Positions 1 to 9,306 of a stretch of 64,000 nucleotides of DNA are shown one piece after another. Below the pieces are notes generated by a model. It made no database searches. It was not told the DNA's origin and worked only from the letters and a program-made list of their open reading frames with translations. The position numbers and the translations under genes are program-made. Positions within the stretch are counted from its first letter, which is position 1. Each line of letters begins with the position of its first letter. The DNA lies in NCBI RefSeq assembly GCF_000014965.1, contig NC_008554.1, positions 2,158,001-2,222,000 on the forward strand, written 5' to 3'. The stretch is from Syntrophobacter fumaroxidans MPOB. Its GTDB lineage: Bacteria > Desulfobacterota > Syntrophobacteria > Syntrophobacterales > Syntrophobacteraceae.

Positions 1-1
1 A

Positions 2-1252
2 AGCGGTCACGAGTTCCGGCGTATCCAGGCGGGCGACTGGATTCCCCTTCCCCCGGGCAGCGAGTTGTTTCTCCTCCCCCAACGGCTGCCGGTGGGACAC
101 GACCCCCACACCAAACGCTTTGAAATCCTCTCCCGCGATCCTCGTCGCCCTTCCCGGCGGGTGCAGGCCGTTGCGGCATTCATGGCCCCCGCTCACACCG
201 CCGTATACTCCGCCGCCTATCATGCCGAGCGGGATGCTCCGCTGTTGCCGCTTTTCGCCTACACCGCGGTCGGGTGGCACAAGGACGGCTTCGTCGCGGC
301 AGGCATTCGCGTCGACCAGGACGAACGCCAGGATTTGAAAAATTTCGATCGCGCGCGCATCGAGCGGAACGCCAGGCGGCGCATGGGCCGTGAGCGCGAC
401 AACCGTCTCATCCAGCACCTGGGAAAATGCGCCCTGACCTACGGTTGTCCCGCCGCCAGGAACCTGTTCATGGAGCGATGGGAAGCGCCTCTGCCCACCT
501 CCCCCGTCTGCAATGCCCGATGCCTCGGCTGTATCAGCCTGCAGGACCGAAAGGACCTGCGCGCCACCCAGGACCGCATCACCTTCGTGCCGACGCCCGA
601 GGAAATCTGCGGCGTCGCGGTGCCCCATCTGGAGCAGGCACCGCGACCCGTCGTCAGCTTCGGCCAAGGTTGCGAGGGAGAACCGCTGCTTCAGGCCGAC
701 ACGCTCGCCGAGGCCATCCGGATGATGAGAGCGGCCACGCCCCGAGGGACCATAAACCTCAACACCAACGGCAGCCTGCCGCACATGATCCCGGAGCTGT
801 GCGCGGCAGGCCTGGACAGCATCCGGATCAGCTTGAACAGCGCCCGACCCGCCTACTACCACGCTTACTTCAATCCTCAAGGGTATCGCTTCGACGACGT
901 CAGGCAATCCATCCTGGCTGCAAAATCCGCGGGGCGATTCGTCTCGATCAACTACTTCATTCTTCCCGGTTTCAGCGACCAGCCCGATGAACTGGACGCG
1001 CTGTGCCGATTGATCGAAGAAACCCGGATCGACCTCATCCAGATGCGCAACCTGAACATCGACCCCGAGTGGTACCTGAGTCGTATCGGAGCGCCGGCCG
1101 GAGGTCGCGCAATCGGAATCCGGCAGCTGATGCAGCGCCTCGGACAACGTTTTCCACGCCTGCGGTTCGGATATTTCAATCCCAGCCTCGATCCAACATC
1201 AAACGTCGGCGGGAACATCCTCCGGGCCAGGCCCTCCCGCACTCCTGAATGA
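2..1252 (+). CDS. Radical SAM protein, 5' end outside the window
   Basis: The reading frame is open from the first bases of the window, so the true start lies upstream and at least 416 residues are present. The radical SAM signature CNARCLGC (CxxxCxxC) lies around base 512 and would bind the [4Fe-4S] cluster that cleaves S-adenosylmethionine. It is followed by a GQGCEGEP stretch and an NTNGS strand, typical of the SAM-binding barrel. About 150 residues precede the motif, more than in minimal radical SAM enzymes. The C-terminus after about base 1180 is short and basic, with no extra Cys-rich SPASM domain. Substrate unknown. The family call is secure; the specific function is not. Confidence 0.85.
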   Translation, partial: SGHEFRRIQAGDWIPLPPGSELFLLPQRLPVGHDPHTKRFEILSRDPRRPSRRVQAVAAFMAPAHTAVYSAAYHAERDAPLLPLFAYTAVGWHKDGFVAAGIRVDQDERQDLKNFDRARIERNARRRMGRERDNRLIQHLGKCALTYGCPAARNLFMERWEAPLPTSPVCNARCLGCISLQDRKDLRATQDRITFVPTPEEICGVAVPHLEQAPRPVVSFGQGCEGEPLLQADTLAEAIRMMRAATPRGTINLNTNGSLPHMIPELCAAGLDSIRISLNSARPAYYHAYFNPQGYRFDDVRQSILAAKSAGRFVSINYFILPGFSDQPDELDALCRLIEETRIDLIQMRNLNIDPEWYLSRIGAPAGGRAIGIRQLMQRLGQRFPRLRFGYFNPSLDPTSNVGGNILRARPSRTPE

Positions 1253-1941
1253 CCCGGCAGCCTCGCGTGCCAATGCGACTCCTGCAGGAACGTCGCGTGG
1301 GCCGCACTCACCCTCCCCTTGTGTGTTGGCTATGACGGCAGGGGCAAGGGTATTGGGACCGTGGGCTGCGCTACCGCGCATCCCACCCTACGCGACTCAA
1401 GAGTTGACAAAGAACACAGTCGCTGCAAATCCCCAGGTCCGGGTGACGGCGTCGTGCGCAGCCGCTCCGCGTTGGTACAGGACTCCTGCCGAACAAGGCT
1501 CGCAAACCTGCATCCCAACCCGACAACCTCAGGATGCTCATCCGCGCGGGCGCACGGCCCGACCGGCGTTGCGCCCAACCCGCTCGATATCCGGGACCTG
1601 TCCGAAAGCCGATTTCGTGCCGTAAACGAACGGTAGACGTTGCAAGGATTCTAATCCAGCAATATTGAATAATTATGAACCATAAAAGAAATAATCCTGT
1701 TAGAGTGCAATTTCATTACTCATTCCAAGCACATCAACAATGGAATAAAAGTTTCTTTCACAACAGAGGTTGAGTTTTCAAAAACCAATGCTTATTCATG
1801 AGACGTCCGCACGCGTTCCATTCCCGCGGGGGAACCACGAAGTTGTCCGGCACGTCTTTTCAGCACACACAGCCGGATGTGCCTTTAAACCCTTACCAGG
1901 CAGGATCATCGCCAACATCACCTCAACGACAAGGAGGGAAT
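1253..1941. other. Intergenic region upstream of sodB, no gene seen
   Basis: About 690 bases without a convincing gene; short open frames here overlap each other and lack ribosome-binding sites. An imperfect hairpin lies at 1362-1385 (separate entry). The stretch 1650-1760 is much more AT-rich than its surroundings and is the likely sodB promoter area, but no single promoter hexamer pair stands out. Confidence 0.5.
1362..1385. repeat. Imperfect palindrome, REP-like or terminator
   Basis: Arms TGGGCTGCGC and GCGCATCCCA pair over 10 bp with one mismatch around a TACC loop, about 110 bases downstream of the radical SAM stop. The flanks (accctacg) resemble dispersed palindromic repeats found in many proteobacteria. 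No T-tract follows, so intrinsic termination is uncertain. Confidence 0.4.
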
Positions 1942-2535
1942 ATGTCACTCACGCTACCCGATCTGCCCTACGCCAAGAATGCGCTCGAACCTCATATCAG
2001 CGCCCGCACTCTGGAATTCCATCACGGCAAGCATCACAAAGCCTACGTCGACATGGGGAACAAGCTGACCGCGGGCACGGAATTCGAGAACGCGGATCCC
2101 GAGGCGGTCCTGAAGAAGATTGTGGGGGATGCTTCCAAGGCCGGGATGTTCAACAACGTGGCTCAGGCCTGGAACCATGCGTTCTACTGGAAGTGCATGA
2201 AACCGAATGGAGGCGGCGCGCCGACCGGTGCCGTCGCGCAGAAAATCAACGCCGATTTCGGCAGCTTCGAAAAATTCGCGGAAGAATTCAAGAACGCGGG
2301 AATGACCCAATTCGGCAGCGGCTGGGCGTGGCTGGTCCTCAAGAACGGCAAGCTCGAAGTGACCAAGACCCCCAACGCCGATACTCCCGTTGCTCATGGG
2401 GTCAAGCCACTGCTGGTGGTCGATGTCTGGGAGCATGCCTATTATCTGGACTACCAGAACCTGAGGGCGAACTACCTGGCCACCTTCGTTGAGAAACTGA
2501 TCAACTGGGATTTCGTCAATTCCAACCTCGGCTGA
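1942..2535 (+). CDS. sodB: Superoxide dismutase, Fe type
   Basis: 197 residues. It dismutates superoxide to O2 and H2O2 in the cytoplasm; no signal peptide. The start follows a strong AAGGAGGG ribosome site; the frame is open further upstream but that part has no homology. Metal ligands fall in expected places: H in FHHGKHHKAY, H in WNHAFYW, and D and H in DVWEHAYY. Gln in AQAWNH and the FGSGWAWLV segment favour the iron over the manganese subtype. A clear hairpin terminator follows, so it is probably a single-gene unit. This fits an anaerobe that meets occasional oxygen. Confidence 0.96.
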   Translation: MSLTLPDLPYAKNALEPHISARTLEFHHGKHHKAYVDMGNKLTAGTEFENADPEAVLKKIVGDASKAGMFNNVAQAWNHAFYWKCMKPNGGGAPTGAVAQKINADFGSFEKFAEEFKNAGMTQFGSGWAWLVLKNGKLEVTKTPNADTPVAHGVKPLLVVDVWEHAYYLDYQNLRANYLATFVEKLINWDFVNSNLG

Positions 2536-2587
2536 TGCAGGCCCAAAGTCTTCTCCGACTGCGGCGAACCCGATCGCAGACCGCATT

Positions 2588-2626
2588 CGAACCCGTTTCC
2601 TCCGTAACCCGGGGGAAACGGGTTCG
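2588..2626 (+). terminator. Terminator after sodB
   Basis: A perfect 13-bp stem (CGAACCCGTTTCC with GGAAACGGGTTCG) around a 13-base loop begins 52 bases after the sodB stop. It is followed by a modestly T-rich run (cttcatttc). Confidence 0.75.
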
Positions 2627-2749
2627 CTTCATTTCCGCCTCGATTAAAACCAGCTTGCCAATCAGCCCTTCAACGATATAAGCATTGGACGAAGTCGTTC
2701 GTTTTTCGCCCGTGCAATGCAACCTGGCATGAGGAGCGCGAGAAGCAAA

Positions 2750-5488
2750 ATGGAGCGTATGCGGAAGGTCTGGAAGACGGCGCTTCCGGTCGTCATCAGT
2801 CTTGCGATTCTCGCAAGCGGGCCGGCGGCGGCAAGGATGGAAATCCGGGATGGACGGAAAGCCTTCTTCAAATCGGACTACGAGGAGGCCCTTTCGAAGT
2901 TTCGGGAGGCATTCGACGACGCGTCGCGGTCGGGAAACAAGCTGAAGATGGGCAGGGCGCTGGCGAACATGGCGATGGTGTATCGCAGCATCGGCCAGAA
3001 CAAGAAAGCCCTGGAACTGCTCGACAGGGCACTGGGAATCGCCCGGGATATCAAGTCGAAGGAACTGGAGGGCATGGCCCTCGCAAACATGGGTGGGGCG
3101 ACCGCAAATCTCGGAGATTACGAAAAGGCTCTGGAGTACGACTTAAGGGCGTTGGCCCTTAGAAGGGCCACAAACAACAGGAGGGGCGAGGCGGCCGACC
3201 TCACACACATTGGAGCCATCTACCGCTCCCTCGGACAGTACGAAAAAGCCATCGACCACGACAGGCAATCCCTGGCCGTTTCCAGCACGGTCAACGACCG
3301 ATTCCGGCAGGCGATGGCCTTGTCCAACCTGGCCAGAGACTACACCGGGCTCAAACAATACGACACGGCCTTGCAGTTTCACGAACAATCCCTCGCGGTC
3401 CGGAAGGACACTTCGGATCTGCGAGGCCAAAGCGACGACCTGATGGGCATGGGTTTGATCTATCTGCGTCTGCGCCAGTACGACAAGGCCCTCGATTACA
3501 GCAGGCAGGCGCTGGCCCTTGCGAGGCGTATCAGCTACCCGTTGGGGCAATGCGGCGCCCTGAACCGGATCGGGCATACACTGTGCCGGCTCGGCCGTTT
3601 TGAAGAAGCGCGACAGCCCTTTACGGAGTCGAGGGCGATCAGTGAGAAAGCGGGCCTGCCGGAGCCTCTGTGGAATTCACAACGGGGCCTTGGCCTGGTA
3701 GCCGACAGACAGCACAGGGCCGACGATGCGGTGTCGTTTTACTTCCAGGCGATCGACACCATCGAGTCCATGAGGTCCCGGATCCGCGGCGGTGAAGCCC
3801 AAATTACCTTCATGCAGGAGAAGTTTGGAGTCTACAACGAATTGATGGCACTCCTGTGGAGAATGCACGTCAATTCCCCGCATTCGGGCTACGATCGAAG
3901 AGCGTTTGAGGTTTTCGAACGCAAGCAGGGAAGGGTCCTGCTCGATCAGATCGGCAAGAGCGCGGTTCGCAGCTTTTCGGGACTCCCGGAAAGCATCGGT
4001 GCAAGGCTGATCGAGCTCGAAGGGCAACTGGACAGCCTCAAGTCCACATTCGGGGATGAGCCCGAGAATCAGACTCCGGACCGGACAGCCTTGGTGGACG
4101 AGCAGATACGCAGGACCAGGCAGGAACTGGAGGCGCTGGAGGCTACGGTCAAAAGGGAGTATCCGAGGCACTACGACTTGATGCACCCGAGGCCGGCCAC
4201 TCTCGACGAGATACAAAAGCAGGTCCTGAAGCCCGACGAGGTCATCCTCGCCTATGAAATGCTGGAAAAGGGGACCCTCCTTTGGATCATCGCCACGAAT
4301 CGGTTTCAGCTCGTCAGGGTGGACGCGGGCGAGCAGGCGATCAACTGGAAGGTCGCCGAAATCAGGAATGCCCTTCATTCGGTCCTGGAAGAAGCAGGAA
4401 GCGGGAAATCGGGATCGCTCTCCGAGTCCGCCGTCGGCAGTTCGGCAGACGAGCTCCGGCGACGGGCGGGCGAGCTTCACGATTTGCTCATTCCTGCCAA
4501 GGCCCGAGAATTGATATCGAGCGCAAAAGTCCTTCTGGTCGTTCCCACGGGCAGTCTCTACACCATCCCGTTCGAGATGCTGGTGCGACCGGCGGCGACG
4601 AAAACAAGTCGAAAAACCCAATATTTGATCGAAAATCAGGCGATTCTCTACCTTTCATCCGCTTCGCTGCTCAAGACGCTTAGGGAGGCGGCGGCAATCA
4701 GGAAGGCGGGGGCGGACTATCCGTTGCTCGTCTTCGCCAATCCATCCTATCCAACAGCCCCGATCCCGCACGGGATGACCGTGCCGCTGTCGAAACGGAC
4801 CGATGCCGGCGAATCCGCTTCAGCCGGCAGCGGCTTCATGGAATTGAGGACCGCCGGTTACACCGAAATGATGAAAGGGATTTTCCAGGAATTGCCCGAT
4901 ACGGAAGATGAGGCCAGGGAGATCAAGTCCATTTTCGGCGCTCCGGATTCGAGCAATCCCGTACTGTCGCGGCAGGCCGCGTCCCGGAGCAATCTTCTTG
5001 ACCTCGATGCGAACCGGAAGCTCGCCGAATACCGGTATGTGGTGTTTTGTTGTCACGGCATCCTGCCCGAGGAAATCGACGAAGTGCAACAGCCCGCCCT
5101 CGTTCTGTCCCACCCGGACCCCGTGACGAGACGGGAAGGATTCGTCACCATGGCTGACGTTTTTTCGTTGCACCTGAACGCGGAACTCGTAACCCTGTCC
5201 GCCTGCAACACGGGGAGCGGCAAGGTTCTCAAGGGCGAAGGGATGATCGGTCTGACGCGATCCTTCATGTATGCGGGAACCCCCGCCGTTGCCGTCACGC
5301 TGTGGTCCGTTGAATCGAATTCGGTGAGGCTTTTGAACGTCGGGCTCCACCGGGGTCTGCAATCGGGCAAGCGGCCCGCGGAGGCCCTGCGCGACGCCAA
5401 GCTGCGTATGATTCGAGGAGACCACGGCGCTATCTACCAACATCCCTTTTTCTGGGCTCCACTGGTGCTCTTCGGGGATGGCCGCTAG
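2750..5488 (+). CDS. Exported TPR-repeat protein with C-terminal CHAT protease domain
   Basis: 912 residues from this start; an upstream ATG at 2717 would add 11 residues. The chosen start gives a typical signal peptide (basic MERMRKVWK, hydrophobic core VVISLAILA, then AAA), so the protein is probably exported. Residues about 35-310 are tandem tetratricopeptide repeats of about 40 residues, several with Y-x-K/T-A-L cores. A helical linker at about 380-470 is rich in Glu and Lys. The C-terminal roughly 350 residues form a CHAT (caspase HetF-associated with TPRs) domain. The expected His is in FCCHGILP and the Cys in LSACNTGSG, so the catalytic dyad looks intact. CHAT proteins are cysteine peptidases of the caspase/separase clan. 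No substrate gene or gasdermin-like partner is adjacent. Confidence 0.88.
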   Translation: MERMRKVWKTALPVVISLAILASGPAAARMEIRDGRKAFFKSDYEEALSKFREAFDDASRSGNKLKMGRALANMAMVYRSIGQNKKALELLDRALGIARDIKSKELEGMALANMGGATANLGDYEKALEYDLRALALRRATNNRRGEAADLTHIGAIYRSLGQYEKAIDHDRQSLAVSSTVNDRFRQAMALSNLARDYTGLKQYDTALQFHEQSLAVRKDTSDLRGQSDDLMGMGLIYLRLRQYDKALDYSRQALALARRISYPLGQCGALNRIGHTLCRLGRFEEARQPFTESRAISEKAGLPEPLWNSQRGLGLVADRQHRADDAVSFYFQAIDTIESMRSRIRGGEAQITFMQEKFGVYNELMALLWRMHVNSPHSGYDRRAFEVFERKQGRVLLDQIGKSAVRSFSGLPESIGARLIELEGQLDSLKSTFGDEPENQTPDRTALVDEQIRRTRQELEALEATVKREYPRHYDLMHPRPATLDEIQKQVLKPDEVILAYEMLEKGTLLWIIATNRFQLVRVDAGEQAINWKVAEIRNALHSVLEEAGSGKSGSLSESAVGSSADELRRRAGELHDLLIPAKARELISSAKVLLVVPTGSLYTIPFEMLVRPAATKTSRKTQYLIENQAILYLSSASLLKTLREAAAIRKAGADYPLLVFANPSYPTAPIPHGMTVPLSKRTDAGESASAGSGFMELRTAGYTEMMKGIFQELPDTEDEAREIKSIFGAPDSSNPVLSRQAASRSNLLDLDANRKLAEYRYVVFCCHGILPEEIDEVQQPALVLSHPDPVTRREGFVTMADVFSLHLNAELVTLSACNTGSGKVLKGEGMIGLTRSFMYAGTPAVAVTLWSVESNSVRLLNVGLHRGLQSGKRPAEALRDAKLRMIRGDHGAIYQHPFFWAPLVLFGDGR

Positions 5489-5546
5489 CCCGGAACGCTT
5501 CCCCGCCGAGCCGGACGAGGAGACCCGCGCCGCCCGCGAGGCATGA

Positions 5547-5612
5547 AAACAGACTCACCCGGGAATCTATTTTCTAGGTAAACAGACTCACCCGGGAATC
5601 TATTTTCTAGGT
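5547..5612. repeat. Perfect 33-bp tandem direct repeat, two copies
   Basis: Copy 1 is 5547-5579 and copy 2 is 5580-5612, identical over 33 bases (starts AAACAGACTCACCCGGGAAT, ends TTTTCTAGGT). It sits between the convergent CHAT and 5622-6353 genes. The unit is 11 codons long, and an ATG at 5543 reads a 12-residue peptide (MKTDSPGNLFSR) ending in TAA at the repeat junction. No ribosome-binding site is seen, so translation is doubtful. Confidence 0.9.
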
Positions 5613-5621
5613 AACTTCATA

Positions 5622-6353
5622 TCAGGAGGGATAGACGTTGCCGGTTTCCAGGATGCACCAGCCGTTGCGCGTCTTCCCCAGGAGCAGGTTGACCTGCCAG
5701 CCGACCCGGCAATGGTCCGTGATCTCCTTGGGAACCCTCACTTCGACGAGACCGGAACTGCCCGCTCCCGAAAGGAGCAGGACTCCGGCGCTGACCTTTT
5801 CGATGGTGAAGTAGTCGTCGAGCTCGGAGGTCCAGTAACGGGGCGCGTGGTGCTGTGCATACTCATACAGCAGTCGGGCGAGGCGTTCGGCGGCGGGCAA
5901 CTCCCGCGCGGCTTCGCTGGCGATCCGCGTGGATCGAAGGGCCTGTTCCCTGTCGACGTAACCCCGGTCTTCCAGCCACTTGATCAGCTTCTTGACCACG
6001 GTCCCGGTCGCCTGCAACAGCGCCTCCGACGCCATAACCTTGCGAATCATGAAGTAGTTCAGAAAATTGCCCAGTGAAGGAAGGATTTTATCCGGCCCGA
6101 AAATGAAACAAAACTCCAGGTTCTTCTGGAAATACAGCTTCTCGTATAAAGCCACTTCCGAGGAGTTGTCCAGGTCATGGTACCCGTAACCGTTCAGGCA
6201 GTGCCGGAGCAGGTCGATGACTTCCTCGTAGCGATGATAAGTCCTCGTCCGGAGGCGCCGCTGCTGATCCTTGAGGAACTCCGTCAACACATCCTCGACG
6301 CTGGGATCGGCCACGGTGGGAAATACGATTACTTTCCTGGTGTTTTTCATCAT
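5622..6353 (-). CDS. Hypothetical protein
   Basis: 243 residues if it starts at the first of two adjacent ATGs (MMKNTRKV); a longer frame to 6407 would overlap the next gene and lacks a ribosome site. Not recognised. The first 60 residues (VEDVLTEFLKDQQRRLRTRT) look helical and resemble the SAM-like N-terminal domain of tyrosine recombinases in spacing, but no catalytic recombinase residues follow. The middle (LLQATGTVVKKLIKWLEDRG) is compatible with a small winged-helix unit. The C-terminal roughly 60 residues are beta-rich. No signal peptide or membrane segment. It lies 37 bases downstream of the zinc-ribbon gene and may be co-transcribed with it. Confidence 0.6.
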   Translation of the reverse strand: MMKNTRKVIVFPTVADPSVEDVLTEFLKDQQRRLRTRTYHRYEEVIDLLRHCLNGYGYHDLDNSSEVALYEKLYFQKNLEFCFIFGPDKILPSLGNFLNYFMIRKVMASEALLQATGTVVKKLIKWLEDRGYVDREQALRSTRIASEAARELPAAERLARLLYEYAQHHAPRYWTSELDDYFTIEKVSAGVLLLSGAGSSGLVEVRVPKEITDHCRVGWQVNLLLGKTRNGWCILETGNVYPS

Positions 6354-6390
6354 TCTCGCCCGCCAGATTGAGTAGGTTCCGCCTGTCGCC

Positions 6391-6705
6391 TTATATCCGG
6401 CTTCCACATTGAGGGCAATACCGAAAGTCAGCTTCCACGGGATAGCCGCAGCGGGAGCATCCGTCCCGGCGTCTGCGCTCGGCAGCTACTCCCGGGGGCT
6501 GATCCGGGGAGGATGCAGCTCCACATCGGTCGCAAACGACCATGGGTTCACCTCTCTTGACCGGGATCAGAGGAATGAAAAACAGGCTTAGGTAGTGGTC
6601 GACACGTTTCAGTCGGGCCTGCGCAAGCCCGCACGCCGTACATAGCCTCGGCGTCTGGTCAAGGGTTATGGTCTTGGGTTGAACCCCGCCAATAAAAAAA
6701 AACAT
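6391..6705 (-). CDS. Small zinc-ribbon protein
   Basis: 104 residues. Start at MFFFIGGVQPKT, behind CGGAGA seven bases upstream; the longer frame to 6738 adds unrelated residues. Four CxxC knuckles are visible: CTAC and CDRC in the first half, CSRC and CPQC near the C-terminus, giving two zinc ribbons. The beginning and the Cys spacing match the zinc_ribbon_15 family of short cytoplasmic proteins of unknown role. The last 40 residues look like an added rubredoxin-type ribbon. Confidence 0.75.
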   Translation of the reverse strand: MFFFIGGVQPKTITLDQTPRLCTACGLAQARLKRVDHYLSLFFIPLIPVKRGEPMVVCDRCGAASSPDQPPGVAAERRRRDGCSRCGYPVEADFRYCPQCGSRI

Positions 6706-7063
6706 TCGAAAATCTCCGAGATGGCCATGCCGCGGCACAATCAGCGGTATTCGGCATTTTTATAGCACACATCGGAAGCAATATCCATCAAGCATTGCGG
6801 GGATACCGGGCAAAGCCTCGCCAAAACTCTTTGCCGGGTCGGCGATCGCACCGCATCCCGCGTCCGCGGGAGGAGTCGTCAGCACAGATAATCATTTGTT
6901 TTCACACTTACTTTCGGATATCACCACGTCGTTTAAAGGCTGTTTTCCGTTTCAAAGATCGCCCCCATGCCGAGCCCGAAAGAACCCCGCCTTTGTTAAT
7001 GGTATCGGTTCCTCGGCATGTATTCGTTAGGCCTCACCGAAATCCGTGGGCTCGGCCGCTGCG
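6706..7063. other. Intergenic region between trpA and the zinc-ribbon gene
   Basis: About 360 bases without a gene. It should hold the trp operon terminator and the promoter of the zinc-ribbon gene. An inverted repeat CATGCCGAG (6966-6974) / CTCGGCATG (7012-7020), with GAACC/GGTTC pairing inside, could form a long hairpin downstream of trpA, but no T-tract follows it. Confidence 0.4.
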
Positions 7064-7858
7064 TCAGAGAGCAGCCTTGAGTGCGCCCACAGCCTCCCCG
7101 ACCTTCGATGCCACGGCCGAGTCGTTTTGGTGCGCCTCGATGATGCGCTCAAACGCAGTGCCCACCACGACGCCATCGGCCAGCGGACTCACGGCCCGAG
7201 CATGCTCGGGCAACGAAATGCCGAACCCGACGCACACCGGAATGCCGTCGCACCTGGAACGGAGCTCGCTCGTCAGAAAAGAGAGCTCCGTCAGGTCCGG
7301 CTCACCGCCTCCGGTCACGCCGGTCATGGAAACCAGGTAGATGAAGCCTGAGGCGCTTTGCGCGATGGCGCTCATCCGGTCCGGCGGAGTGGTGGGAGCG
7401 ACCAACCGGATCAAGGCCAGGTCGCGATCGGGCCATTGGCGGGTGAGCTCGTCCGATTCCTCAGGCGGCAGGTCGACAATGAGCACTCCATCGGCTCCGC
7501 TGTCGAGGGCGTCACGGTAAAATTTGGCGCCTCCATAGGCCAGGATGGGGTTGTAGTAACTGAAGGCCACGATGGGAACGTCGCAGGTTCCGCGCAGTTC
7601 CCGAATCATCTCAAAGGCTTTTGACAGGTTCATCCCGGCCTTCAGTGCCCGCGTCGAAGATCTCTGGATGACCGGGCCGTCGGCGGTGGGATCGGAAAAG
7701 GGAATCCCGAGCTCCAGGATGTCCACGCCCGACCTGCACATGGTTCGGATGATTTCCAGAGACCGCCCGGGGTCCGGATCACCGGCGGTCACGAAGCCCA
7801 CCAGGGCCTTTTCGTTTCGTTTTCGCAACTGTTCGAATTTCTCGTCTATCCTGTTCAT
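7064..7858 (-). CDS. trpA: Tryptophan synthase alpha chain
   Basis: 264 residues. It cleaves indole-3-glycerol phosphate to indole and glyceraldehyde 3-phosphate, passing indole to TrpB. Start MNRIDEKF, behind GAGAGGT; five upstream in-frame residues are unlikely to be translated. The signature [13 protein letters not shown] with its catalytic Asp, the catalytic Glu in [11 protein letters not shown], and the phosphate-binding glycines GVTGGG and GFGIS are present. It is the last gene of the operon, separated from trpB by a 215-base spacer holding a dispersed repeat. Confidence 0.97.
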
Positions 7859-7914
7859 CGCACGACCTCTCAAAATGCGTTCAATGATCCATTCGCAATG
7901 TCAGCCCGGCAGGC

Positions 7915-7975
7915 TCCTCAAACCCGAGTGTTTTCCCGGATTCCCGGCTGCACGGGAATGACGGCAATGATGTTC
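7915..7975 (-). repeat. Dispersed palindromic repeat (HSREGGNP-type) inside the trp operon
   Basis: Read on the minus strand this stretch contains CGTCATTCCCGTGCAGCCGG and translates in one frame to RHSRAAGNPGK, the hallmark of a widespread intergenic proteobacterial repeat. A relative is present on the plus strand near 62805. It fills most of the trpB-trpA spacer. Confidence 0.65.
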
Positions 7976-8073
7976 ATGCTGCGTTGCGGGCCTGCGGCTC
8001 ACAACCATTCCGGAAGCTGAAGGAAGATGTTCCCCCGGCTCCGGCGACAAGCTCCCGGGCGCGGAAGGCGGCG

Positions 8074-9306
8074 TCAGGCTCTTGCCTGTTGCACGATGCC
8101 CAGGTCCTTGTCGCCGCGACCCGAGAGATTGACGACGATCAACCGGGTGCGGGGCTGGCCGGATGCTTCCACCATGGCTCTGGCCAATGCGTGGGAACTT
8201 TCCAGGGCCGGAATGATCCCCTCCAGGGCGCACAGTTCGTGGAAGGCATGCAGGGCTCCGGCATCGTCCACAGCCTCGTAACGCGCGCGCCCCATTTCCT
8301 TGAGGAGGGAATGTTCGGGGCCCACACCGGGGTAATCGAGCCCTGCCGAAATGGAATGCGCCTCCATGATCTGGCCGGCTTCATCCTGGAGGACGAATGA
8401 CTTGGAGCCATGGAGGACCCCCACCGAACCCGCCCCAAGGGTTGCCGCGTGCTTGCCGGTGGCGATGCCGTAGCCCGCGGCCTCCACGCCGACCATCTCG
8501 ACCCCGGGATCGTCGATGAACGGATAGAACAAGCCCATCGCATTGCTGCCTCCCCCCACGCAGGCAACCAGCATGTCGGGAAGGCGTCCTTCGGCTTCGA
8601 GCATCTGCTCTTTCGTCTCGTCGCCAATCACCCGCTGGAAATCCCGAACCATCATCGGGTAGGGGTGCGGTCCCGCAACGGAGCCGATGACGTAGAACGT
8701 GTCCCGCACCGCGGAAACCCAGTAGCGCATCGCCTCGCTCATGGCATCCTTGAGGGTCCCCGTCCCCGATTCCACGGGCACCACTTCCGCTCCGAGCAGT
8801 TCCATGCGCTGCACGTTGGCAGACTGCCGGCGCACGTCCTCGGTCCCCATGAAGATTCGGCATTCCATCCCGAAGAGGGCCGCGACCGTCGCCGTGGCCA
8901 CCCCATGTTGTCCCGCGCCGGTTTCGGCGATGACCTTGCGTTTGCCCATCCACCTGGCCAGGAGCGCCTGCCCGAGTGTGTTGTTGATCTTGTGGGCGCC
9001 GGTGTGGGCCAGGTCTTCGCGTTTCAGATAGATCGCGGCCCCTCCGATCTTCTCGGTGAGGCGGGCGGCCGGAAAGAGCGGCGTGGGACGGCCGGCGTAG
9101 TGCTTCAGAAGCCGCCGCAATTCCTCCTGGAAACCCGGAAGCGCGGAAATCCTCGCGTAAGCCTTTTCCAGTTCGATGATGGCCGGCATCAGCGTTTCCC
9201 CCACATAGCGCCCCCCAAAGGGTCCGAAGTGGCCATGACTATCGGGCATGCTTGCATGAATGGGCTGCCGCAAGGCAACAGGGGCTGCCCGCTGGTTCGT
9301 CTTCAT
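8074..9306 (-). CDS. trpB: Tryptophan synthase beta chain
   Basis: 410 residues. It condenses indole with serine to tryptophan using pyridoxal phosphate, in an alpha2beta2 complex with TrpA. The Schiff-base Lys is in HKINNTLGQ. The glycine-rich phosphate loop is GGGSNAMG, and the [12 protein letters not shown] segment is typical of the TrpB1 class. Its ATG overlaps the trpF stop by four bases (ATGA), implying translational coupling. The N-terminal extension before [12 protein letters not shown] is about 25 residues, slightly longer than usual. Confidence 0.97.
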   Translation of the reverse strand: MKTNQRAAPVALRQPIHASMPDSHGHFGPFGGRYVGETLMPAIIELEKAYARISALPGFQEELRRLLKHYAGRPTPLFPAARLTEKIGGAAIYLKREDLAHTGAHKINNTLGQALLARWMGKRKVIAETGAGQHGVATATVAALFGMECRIFMGTEDVRRQSANVQRMELLGAEVVPVESGTGTLKDAMSEAMRYWVSAVRDTFYVIGSVAGPHPYPMMVRDFQRVIGDETKEQMLEAEGRLPDMLVACVGGGSNAMGLFYPFIDDPGVEMVGVEAAGYGIATGKHAATLGAGSVGVLHGSKSFVLQDEAGQIMEAHSISAGLDYPGVGPEHSLLKEMGRARYEAVDDAGALHAFHELCALEGIIPALESSHALARAMVEASGQPRTRLIVVNLSGRGDKDLGIVQQARA

